Shown one piece after another: positions 45,101 through 57,100 of a stretch of DNA of 64,000 nt (its first letter is position 1; every line of letters starts with the position of its first letter). The position numbers and the translations under genes were made by a program. The notes beneath the pieces are model-generated. The model did no database searches. It saw only the letters and a list, made by a program, of their open reading frames with translations, and was not told the origin of the DNA. Origin of the DNA: Oscheius dolichura. Taxonomy: Eukaryota; Nematoda; Chromadorea; Rhabditida; Rhabditidae. The DNA is taken from the NCBI GenBank assembly GCA_932521035.1, contig OW051497.1, positions 11,718,001-11,782,000 on the forward strand. Reading direction: 5' to 3'.

Positions 45101-48100
45101 ATACACTCCATGTCTTCATTCGGGTAGTAGTTGGGATAATGAGGAGATGCGATGTGGTAGTGACTCAACGTGAAGACTCCTCCACATTCTGTAATTCTTC
45201 CGCTTTTCTCTGAATTGATTTCAACTGACTAGCCGCCCATTCTGCTCGGAATCCTTTCGCATTGATCTTGCTGTTTGAGGTAAAGTTCAGTCGAAGACGA
45301 TTGGATGTACTCAAATAGGGACGAGGGGTGGCTATGCCACAGAGCGTTGCCTTAATCTCTTCATCTTCGAATAAGAAGTAATAATCTCCGAGAGGCTCAT
45401 TTGCTCGGGCGAGATGTTCTTCCGAAAGCTGAAACATATATTAGAAGGTTTGATACTGTAACAAACCTGTAGAGCATCGTTCACACACGTATCCGAAGCT
45501 TCAATGTCAAAATGAGTATATGTCAGCTGTACACTGTAACCGATAGGCACCTGAAACAGTAGTTTAGGTTTCTAGGATTCAATACTTGGATATCCCACAG
45601 GCACTCCTCGTCATTTGGATAATCATTCGGGAAGTTTGGAGAATGTATCACGCCTGCCATTCCACTAGTCGTGAAACCGCATCCCTCGCCCTCGTCGACA
45701 AATTCGTATTCTATTCTCCATCCGGCCATTTCAATCTCTTCGTTGGTGTGCCACGACAGGGTGAAGTAGCGGGAGTGGCTACGATAGGTCTAAAAACGAA
45801 ACTTACAGTTTTACTAGGTCTCACTCTGTATCTGTCTGCCAGCATAAGCGACGTATCATTTGTCCTGCTCTCGTCCGATTGGCAATACCGATGGATAGTT
45901 GCGTCGTCCTTTCCTTCTCCAAGCCGAAGTTCATCACCCTCGCATTCCACGTGGTTTTCAATAGCGAGATCCGTTATATTTATCTGGAAGATACTTTGTT
46001 ATTGGAACAAAGAGCTTTTTGTCTCCGAGCCCATTCCTCAAGAATCTTTTTATTGTTTGCCGCAGTACGTTATTGTTTAACCCGTCAACTAGCGCAAATA
46101 CCAGGCGCTGTGAATGCCCTGGAATTCTTATGGATCAAATGTCATTTATGAGCACAGGAAGGCTTTACCGGGGAAATGAAAAGAAATCTATGGACAAAAC
46201 CTTCTAATACTGTAACTTTGCTGGAATTCAGCCGTGCCAAAATCAGTTTTTCAAGGCGATCGAATCTGGCGCTCTATTACCTTGAAGTAGTGGAATGTTC
46301 GGACCAGACGAACTAACCCGTCAGGTTCTTCGATCCGTTTAGAAACCTAGTTCTGTAATCTTTCGCGCCACTCGTCTTTGTCGGCATGTAGTTGAGCTCT
46401 GTTTTCTGACCCCTTCACCATTTCTCACAGTTCATGATCTCTTGGCCTCTTGTCTTCAAGTCAGTTTACAACTCTTCTTTTTTGTGCTGGAGCCGGGTGA
46501 AGTTCGGTCTCCGCCATCGACAAACACATTACCGTATAAAAAGGGTGGTGCCTTCTCTTCAGTACAACTGCCATGGCTTCCGCTAAGTTGTAAGTCTTCT
46601 ACCCTTTCCAACTAATGAAAAGTTCCAGCTTGCTCCTGGTCTCCCTTCTCCTTGTTGCCTGCACCTTCGTAGCCCAGACTGATGCCCAATATGTAAGACC
46701 GAGAGTAGGGATGGCACACAGAGATAATTTCAGTATTACGCTCCCTATGCATACTACGGATACTATCCCTACTACTATAGCTACTACCCTTACTACGGGT
46801 ACGCCTATTATGGAAAGAGGGAGGCCGGTTTTGAACCAACGGCTCAACAATAAAGACTTCAAGCGGAAGCGCTACAAGCGATCCGATCCAATTGTATAAC
46901 TTGTATTATAATAAACATATCACTGATGTCTCTTTGAAATGCTAAATTTTCCTAAAGATTATCTGCTCTTGGGCGGATTATTGGAAAATACTTGAGAGTA
47001 TAACTTTTGCCAAGAATACTTCGAAAGTATTCGACGTGTAAATAGATAACCATGCCGTGAATGAGTACAAAGTACCACTTACCCAAACGACCATTCCTTC
47101 CGGTGCTCTCAGTTGCCAGACACAGTTCTCTTGTGGAAGATAGTTAGATTCTCCCCAGCCGCGGTTGGTTATCACACCCATGTTCGGACCGTCGACAACT
47201 CCTCCACACTCTGAAATCATAAGCAGTCAATATGAAGCAGCTCGGATACGCTGGAATTCTATGCTAATGACAAATTTCTGCCATGGTTGTGTCAGCCAAG
47301 TGTTGAGTACGGTCTTTACGTGGATATCGATGTTTTTGTTGATGTACATCTTCTGCACCTCATTGTGCCTGAAAGCTTTCATGTGGGGAAATTCAGGTCG
47401 CTCGTACTTTCTTGCTGCAAAGGTAGCATTGCAAATCCTCTCGTCGATATTTCTGAGCTCTTCGTCATCAGCTGAAATTTACCGTATCAGTAGAATAGTT
47501 GGCCCCTACATTCGATCTCGATATAGCTGCCCCATTCTGAACAGTCCCTTGGGAAATTGGCCTGTTCATCGGTGTAGTTGGAGATTGTGATGATCGTTGT
47601 TCCGTAGCCTTCTGGTCGAACTATCGATACGTGACAGTAATCTGAAAGTTAATTGACAAATTTACTGAAAACACTCTACGGCTATCAGAGGCGGTCGAGC
47701 TATTTTTGAAGTTGCCCATTGGTATGCTGACATTTGTCGAGACCTTGTGAGTACAGCCGAATTCGTCAATGATAGACGGCACCCTGGTGTAATTGACCCT
47801 GAAGGGAACGTAGTACTGGTCATCTGCTGCGTTCTCAGTGAATTTCATCTGATCCTTTGTTGGCATATCGCTGTATCTGAAGCAGAAGATTGTTCCGTCT
47901 CAGTATGGCTTACAGAATTGTAGCTATGTCTGCTTCAGTGACGTAGGTTGTTTCCTTCTCACAATAGTAATGATTGGAGAATTGTCCAGGCCTGTTCTCC
48001 TTCAATTTGCCATCAATTATTTGCAGATCCATAAAGCAGGCTCGGGATCTCTGACTTCCCTTTTTAAGTATGTAACGAATTTGGTGGAAACCCTGTAAAT

Positions 48101-51100
48101 ATTTGTAGGAAACAGATAGCCTCTTACATTTCTATTAGGGTCAATAAATTCAAATTCGAGCAGGTAACGATAGCCGGCTCCTGCCCTCAGATCCCATCGG
48201 CATTTTACATGAGGCAGCAGTTTATCTGGATATCCTGGCGCGGTAAGGACACCTTGGTTGTCGTCGATTACTCCTCCACATCCCTCTTTACTGACCGAAA
48301 GGGCCATTTCAAATCCGCATTTCTTGTCCTTACAGAAGATCTTGCTCGTTTTCTAATATTTTCAATTGGTCAAAAACAGGGAAAGGTTTACCGGCACTGT
48401 GGAATTAGCAATGAATTGAACGGTCATCATACTGCTTGAGGACCTGTAATCCAATTGAGCGACTCTCGCCATTGAGCATACTGGTCCCATAAGTGCGGAA
48501 GCTGAAGATTGTTGTTTTGTTGTCCAGAGAAAGACTACCTGTTAAGTTTCCATCGAAGATGGTTAATTTGTCACTGGTGCAGTTAATTGTCCAAGATAGC
48601 CACATATGAGTCAGACTAAACAGGCACATTTCAAGAAGGATAATATGACTTACGTAGACTCAATGAAATGAGAATTCGGAGCGTGAACAGTCCAGGCACA
48701 CTCAGTCACCATCGGATAGATATCGGGATAATGGGGTGATCGGAGCATTGTTGTTTTACTGTGGCTCAATACCACTGTTCCGCCACAGGTTGCTACAAGT
48801 TTGAGATTATGCTTTCCAGATATCTACTAACCCAGTTTAATTTCAGCTTTGAATGGAGCACTTTGAGCGAATGAATCAGTTCTAATTTTGAAAAATAGGA
48901 AGTTGCCAGTAGTAGTGACGGTGGAAGGGGAAGAGGTTCCGCAATACCTTCCCACCAAGGGAGAATGCTCTGTAGGACCATCGTGTATCTCGAGATAGTC
49001 GCAGGCGTCACAAAAACAGGTGTCGTTATCCAAGGGCGATTCAAGGTTGAAGTCCTTGGGGTCCACAGTGAATTGAAGTCGGTGACCGGAAGGTCCGTGA
49101 ACCACGTAGTCACAGTCCAAAGAATTTGGTAATCCTGCAACGATGTATCTTTTTTACATCATGCTTACTTCCAGGGTACAATGGCGTGTAGAAGGTGATG
49201 TTCGGGTTATTCTCGTCCACAACCAGTTCATCGGCAGTGCACTCCTCAAGAACCTCTGATATCCGTAGTTTGAATCCCTAAAGGCGTATATTTGATTCCT
49301 GTCGTATTACCTTTGGATGTTTATTGTCCTTGTCATAATATCTCAAGTACAGTCTTCCATGTTTCAATGTGACGTTTTTCGCTTCACCTTCCGCTCCACA
49401 GAACTTTGGCTTATTCGGATTATACAGGGCTGCCATTGACCTGAAAAGCTTTCACTGTAATGAGGAGCTTCTTACCCGTGTTCTAGTACAGTAAGATAAG
49501 TATTTTTACAGTCAGGAGGATTCAAATTCAGATCGTCAACAATAACCGATATCCTTCTGTTTGATTCGAGGACTATCACCCAGCCGCAGTTGTCCTAAAA
49601 CACATTTAGACAGTAATCACAAGCCCCTTACACCGAGAGCAGCGTTGGGATAACCAGGATTTGTGAGCGTTGCATGGAAGACTCCGTGATCCTTCTTGAT
49701 AAAGTCGAAGGAATTACAAACTGGAAAAGGAAATAGGTGAAGAATATTCTAGTGCCATACTGAAGCGATACTGCAATTCGAATCCGGTCCCTCCCCTATT
49801 CCTATCAGTTACAAAGTGAATGTTCAGCCGGGTGTTGTAGGTGTAGGTGAATACATGACTCTCGTCCTCTTTCTTGCACAGCTTATGAGCGTGTTCCAAT
49901 AGACTGAAGACGGATTATTACGCTACTGTATAACTCTTACTCCTCCTCCGTTTCTAGAGAATCATCAGCAGCTACAACTGTAACAAAGTCAAAAGCACAG
50001 TTATTGGCGCTTTCCAGGTCCATCTTGACCACTTTTATTTCAATTCCAGTAAGCGAGGGCTTTGTCATTTGCCAAAGACAGTGGATATCATGCGGATAGG
50101 CAGTATCAGAAGCTAAACCTGGCAGTATATCCCATAATTATTTCGTTTACCTCTTAAATCATGAGGAGATGAAGTCGCGGCTAGAGGGTTTTTGAGGGAT
50201 TGCCACTCCCAAGATGGGTGTAGTGTACCGCCACAGTCGTACTCTTTTGCTGAAGTTGGTTTTCGTAAAACAATTAGACAGTCAGCCATACCAGCAGGAG
50301 CGGTTGTGTTGCCCGGAGCTTCAGGAATATCTCCCAATTCAATCGGCTCCCAATTCAAGGTGAAGGTGTACAAGGCGTCCGTTATTCCAATCGCGTAGAT
50401 GATTATTTCATTGTCCGGAATGTAAACCTGCTTTGGTGGATGCCATCCGGTGACTGTTCTGCTTGCACCACCATTAGCCAGCTCTCTCATTTTGTTGACC
50501 ACAGAATAGAAACCGACAGAATGGTCAACAAACTAAATCAGTCCTTTAATCGATTGACCCCAGACTTACGTATAATCCAGCTGGCAAGTAAACTTCCATA
50601 TCAGGTGTGTATTCAGGGAAGTTGGCTTTCTGAACATGAAATAGGAGTCCTTTTCCTTCGGGCCCTTTGACGTGGTACTGTAAGCTGATTCCCAAATGTG
50701 TCCTGGGTTGCATGATAGTTCCAGGCACCGTCAGAATTCCTCCACCCGCTAAAATTTAACTAGATGTTAATAACGTAAATACATACATTGGACGTATTTG
50801 AACTTCATTTGATGTTGTCTTGGAGACCCGCCTTCGTCCAGTACACCCCTGAAATTTCCCCGTGCATCTGATAAGTACTGACTTACTCCATCTCCTCGTC
50901 TAATCCTTCCGGCTTGACGTATCTGAATTTGATCCAAAGGCTTTCGTCCTGAAAATCATTTCATTCAACCTTTAAATTCTTACTGTGATAGTTATCTCTT
51001 CATTGGCGGCTAATTTACAGAATCGCTCCACTAGAGGGCCGCTGTCGTTGTACCTTCTGACCTCTACATAGGATTCCGCGCAGTTTTCACTTTCAGGAAG

Positions 51101-54100
51101 GTCCAAAGTTCTAAACAAATGAATTTAAATGGTATATTTCTGTCTTATTCACTGAATCGTGAAGGAGACTTTATTTCCAGGGTTGTTATCCATAGTCCAT
51201 ATGCATTCGGTATCTTCAGTGAGTGCCGGAGTGGTGACCATGCCAATTTTCCCAATAAGATCAGTACCGCATGCTGAAGATCTCTGTTAAACCTTATAAA
51301 TGGTAGACTAACATTCAATGTCAGTAGAGAAGGCAATGGCTATTTGAGCTGCCAACAGCGTCGTCCGTCTTGTGATACTGATTTTAATTTCATTTTCTGC
51401 TCGGAATTCTTCGTGAGTGTAAGGGCTTCGAAGAGTTTTCAAGGTTGGAAGCTCAATGCTTCGAGTAATTCTGATTTACTTGTCTGGGCAATTAATTAAG
51501 ACTTACGGTACTTGTTCGTCGAGGATTATAGTCAGTTCGTCACTGATAAACTCTCTGGGAGTTCCAGGAATATGGTGTTTTGAAATGGCATGTTTGAGCA
51601 CGTATTCATCAAGACGGATGCGGATTCCCGAGTCATCTATAAATTTCCGTAATCTTTTGAAGAAAAAATTACTTGGATCTTTTTTCCTGATAGTGATATT
51701 ACAGGTAATTTTGGGCATGTCATAAAGTCTGATGACTTGTTCTTCTGATGTAGCGTATTCCATACTTCCACAACTTGAGAAGACATCCATTACAAACCCA
51801 ATAGTCTTCTTTTCGTCTTCACCGCTCACATGTTGTCTGTAAAAAGATTTCAGCAAACGAATTAATATTACCGGTGATTGCTAGATCCCTGAAAGATTAC
51901 AAGGGAAGAATTTGTGTCGAGCTCAATCATCAGAGGATCTTTTATATTCAAGCAGATTCTTTCCTTTATACGAGACGTCTTATTCTCTCCTTCCATTATA
52001 GTCAAAGCACCTTCGATAAATTGTATGGGATGTTGGCATCTAAAGGCATTTTATCACTAGGAGTAAAGATTGCCCTACGTTAGGTTACTGTAATTTGGTC
52101 CATATACTCTTGTTCCTTCATTCAGTGGGTGAGAATTCGGAGTTTTGTACTCTTTTAAATAGAAGTTCAGATGCTGACCAGGCTGGACCTAAGAAATGTT
52201 ATTCGGCTTTGTAAGTGAGTAAGTAAGTAAGAATACCTTGAATAACCACTGGCAGTAAGTGTCTTTGGGATACTCTGCAGGGAATCGGGGTGAATGGATC
52301 GTTCTGTTCTCGTTGATAGGAATTTCAACAACTGCTCCACATTCGTCCCTGTCGTCTGGATTAGTGTCAACAAATTCCACCGAAGCTTGGAAGAATTCTC
52401 CATTTTCCTCCGTTTGAATCATTTGCGTTACCCACTGAAGATTTTATTATCCAGTAAGGCATTGTCTTCTTACCTTCATCCGTACAAACATCTGATTGGA
52501 GTGAGATTTCATAATGACAGTCTCATCTTTAACCGATGAGCAGAGGGCATCCTGCACCACTCCGGAGTCATTGTTCATACCGGCATACGTCTATAACACC
52601 CTTTTCAGTCATCTTCTTTGTTACCTCCAGTCCGGTGTGAGAGTCATCATCCCATTTACAGTCCCTACTGAAAGTCGTGACAGGAACATTGCGGAAGATG
52701 AGGAATTTCTTTACACTAAAGGTGATCTTCTTCCCCACAGGAGCCTCTATTCTCCAGTCACATTCAGCAGCAGAGACGTTTGCATGGAATGTCTTCTTGT
52801 TGATAGTAATATTGGCAGGTGTCGTCAAATCTCCTCCACAACCTAACAAATAAGCTTTTAGGTATTTCCCCGAACTGAATTACCTTGTATTGTCCATGTA
52901 AGCCAAAATTTGTTGTTTTGTTTCAATTTGCTTTGGAAAGACAGGTGAAGAACATTGCTTTTAGACTGAAATACTCTCAAATATTAGGTTGAGCAATAAG
53001 TGAGTTACATCAACTACTTTTTCTCACGTTAAAGCTCCGCTCTTTTTTATAGAATATTCTACATAAAATTTCCTGGAGTGATACCAATTTTCTGTTCGGT
53101 AGACCGTAATTCTGGTTTTTTAAAAGAGGGGCCAGTAAATTATGAAAATCTCGGCACTGGGTGGTCCACGGAGATCTATCGATTTGTAATAATATCTAAC
53201 GACTACGACGAAATCGACGTTTCCTCTTCAAAAAGCTCCCTCGTTAAGCCTAAGCTAAGCCTAAATTGGAAATATATTAGCATTAGGTAGCCCAATTTGG
53301 TTACGCTAAAGACAAAAGTTACTAATTACACCGAGATCTATCGATTGGAACGAACATCTAATGTCTACTGTGTAATCGAATTTTCACCTCAAAAAGCTAA
53401 CCTCGCAAGCCTAAGCTAAGCCTAAATAGCGTATATCTTAAGACTGAACGGTCGGATTTCCCTACTCTAAAAAGAAACATTACTAGCTACATCGAGATCT
53501 ATCGATGGGCACTAATATCTATCTAAGGTCTACGATGTATTCGAAATTTCCCCTTCAAAATGCTCACTTTGCGGTTAATCTCCCCCTGAAATTTTACGTA
53601 GAATATTATACAAGAAGGAACGGAGCGTGAACGTGAGAAACAGTACTTGATGCAACTCACTTATTGCTCAACCTTATATTTCGGGCACTCTACTTACTGT
53701 GACAGTCAACGGCTTGACGCTGTTACAGGTTTCCGTAAGTGACAGGGTTGTGTTCAGAGTCTCCGAGCCGGAATACTTGACCACCGCCTGTGCTACTTCG
53801 TTTTCGTCGAACTTGAGCCAGTTAGTTGAGCAATTTTTCGTCTTCTTGTAATAGGCATAGGAAGGTTGCTGCGCTATTTCGAATTTATGGAAGACAAGTT
53901 TGATTCTGTTTCCCTTTGGTACCTCAAGAGAACTGGTTAGACTTATTTTAATGGGTGGGAAACTTTTATGATCCAGGTGCAGAAGCGATTAGTGTAGACG
54001 GGATCAGGATAGCCAGGGGATTGGATAGTTCCGGTAAAGTCAGCATGGACTATATCACGACAATCTGAATAGCAACGCTGAAGATTAGAAGTGCTGCTCG

Positions 54101-57100
54101 ACCTGTATTGAAATGAGCGAGGAAGCCAAACAGCGCTCCAAACTGCACTCCTCCTAGCTGCTTGTACTGGACAGCAATTTCGTGGTCTTCCGATTCGACA
54201 GTATCTGCTGCTAGAATCTTTCTACAGTACCGCCTTAATACTTTAGAGTCTCCATGGGCATGATCCAGAACCTATAAAGAACTTTACGCTCAATTTATGG
54301 ATAACCAACATCAAGTCTGTTCGCTGCAAATACTCCACAAAAGCCATTTTCATCAGCTGATTTGAGATCGTCAATCATAGCCAGTTGGAAATTTACACGA
54401 TTTCCTGGAGCTACAGCTACTGTCCATTCACAATTCATAGGACGGGAGTCTTTCTGTGGGTATTGAGGAGCAGCAATAGAGCCGGACACTCCAGTTACAA
54501 GGCCACCACAGTCTGTAAAAGGTATAAGATTTGAGAGGAAAGCCTACTGGAAATGATTTGCTCGTAGGAGATGTTGAAAGAAACTCCCTTGGTGTCAAGT
54601 AGGATTAGTTTGAGGTAGGCCTAAACACTTTACACTTTCAATAAAGATCTACTGTACCCGATTTCCATGAGTCCTCAAAGGAGTGGTTATTGGATGATCA
54701 TCGCAGACCTCAGACTGTCCCCAAAGACCGGGGAACCCAGGAGAATTGATGTCAGCTCCATTTCTCAACTGCAATCTTCCAACGCTGCATGGTAGGCTCA
54801 GATCGGTTAGGTTGAGGACAATTTTAGCATTGAAGTGCAGCTGAAAGCGGTGTTATTTGATAAAGATGAGATTCTTACAGCGATGTGGAAGCTGCACTCA
54901 GTGTAGCGGCCTTTAGTAGAGTCAAATGTAATGGTTCCCGTCGGAGCGGTGTAGGTTGCATCGCAATGGGTGGCCAGGTCCACTGTATCGTACCTATTAC
55001 TGAAATAAGACCAAGTTCTATACAACGGTACCTAGCAGAAAATCCGTTTCCAGCAATAGAACGATCGGAGTTGAATACAACGACCATTTGGTAACCAGGA
55101 GCTAGCAGCGACGGTGGTAACATTGATCCACAGAACCTAGAAGAGCAGGTTTGATAATGGTTATTGTCTTACTTTCCAAGAAGTCGTCCAAAGTCTGTTG
55201 GACTAGTATACCGGTCATACACTTCTACCCTGTCATAGGTGCAATCGTTGTTGGTAACCACTTCCAGGTCGAAGTTGTCGAAGGTCAGCCTCACTTGTTT
55301 TGTCTAAAATGAGCACTTAGAAGAGAAGATAGAAGAGCTACCCATGAGACGGTGATGTAATAGATACAGTTCATATGAGGGAGATATTTGTTAGGATAGT
55401 TTGGAGAGGAGATAGTTCCTGTAGGAAAAGAATGGTATCCACCACAACCTAGGTAATTCTCTGTGCGAGGAGTATTGATGCTTACCAATTTCTCGGGTAA
55501 AGTATTCCAAGACAAGACCTCTGTTTTTCGGACTACCAGAACTGCTGAACTCAATTGTCAGGGGCTTCGTGGCGCTGACGGTTAGTTCTCCGTCGCTAAT
55601 AAATGGGAACTTTGGACAGATGTATTTCTGGTTCAAGAACTTGTCCTCGTCTTTACCTCCAGTGAACTGAAATAGGCCATAGGAAACAAGAATTTCTCTT
55701 CTACCATAACGTAGTCTTCGGTCGTGTCAGAAATTTCCTTAGAGAAGTAACAGTCCTTGATAGAAGCAGTATGCATCTCAATACTCTTTATCCTAAGAAA
55801 AGATTGGAGTTGGAGAAGCAGAATACGTACTTGATGACGATGGCAGCGGTCGCGTCTCCAGTAATGATGTATTTACACTTTCCTTTGACGCCACCGTCTG
55901 GATTATTCCAAGTTTGAATCGTTCCGTTTCCTCTCAGTCGTTTTTCACAAGCTGAAAACAACCTTTCTCTCTGTTTTCCCTACCAACTCACCGACTGAAT
56001 AATTGATCTTGAAGCCTTTTCCCGCGATCTTCGCGTCAGATCGGAATTGAAGAATAGCTCGCCCTTGTGGAATAAGGAGACTTGGAGGAGGTTTATGTGA
56101 GTTACAGCCATCCCAATAAAGATTACCGTCAGCGTAAACCTAAACCTCTCCTTTGTCTCAATTCATTTGTAACCCAACATGTAGATAATCTTGTGTGCAT
56201 TTAATGAGACTTCTGAAGAGAGGCCTCCTGTTGCGAATGGCTCTTTGGAAGGCGGGATAGTTTGCCAAAGCACTCTTGCCGTCGAATAGGCTGATCATAA
56301 AAGGAGACACCACATCGAATTCTTCAAATTCCAGCTAAATATCTCTTTGCTTTTAAAGGGGGGAAAACAAAACCTTCAGGGACTGCATTGCTCCGATGGT
56401 GGAATTCTCATTGCCAACTCCGTCGATCTTCCAAAGGCAATGAACATCAGGAGGATAGAAGCCGCCGTAGTTTGGAGACGTAATCTCGCCGGCAAAGTCA
56501 AATTCGCCATTTGTATTGACAATTAGACCGCCACATTTGTAATCAGCTGAAAAAACTCAAATATTTCCAATTAGAGAAGCAGATTACGTTCCACAAATTT
56601 GTAATCAATTTCGAATCCGGTCAGAGTATTTTTCGAGCCCCAAAGAAGGTCATTGGTGAAGAAGACGGACATGAATGGTCCTGTTGATCTGACAGTAATG
56701 GTCTCGTTGGTATTGGAACAGTAGTGGATGACTCTGCGGTTGTCGTACGCGGTGTAGCCGTCGTATATCTGAATTTATCATGTGTGAATAAAGTATCCAA
56801 TTACCTCGAGTTGGTTGACCGAACAGTTCCTTACGTCTGTTCCCATTTTCAGAGGAGGAATTGATATCTCAATGACTTGGTCAGGCTTTGCTGAAAGGAA
56901 CCATTCGCAAGAAGTATTTTGATAGTGAGTAGGAACGACAAGTGTGCCAGTCGGAACAGAAGTACGGTAGCCGCAGTCCCTTTTCTTGAGTTCCCATTTA
57001 ATAGAAAATGATCCTCTCGATCCTCTGTATCGAAGCAATGCTTTAGCTCCCGTCATTGTAATCGGGGTGTTCATCCACGGCGCCAGAGGCGAGGACAACG

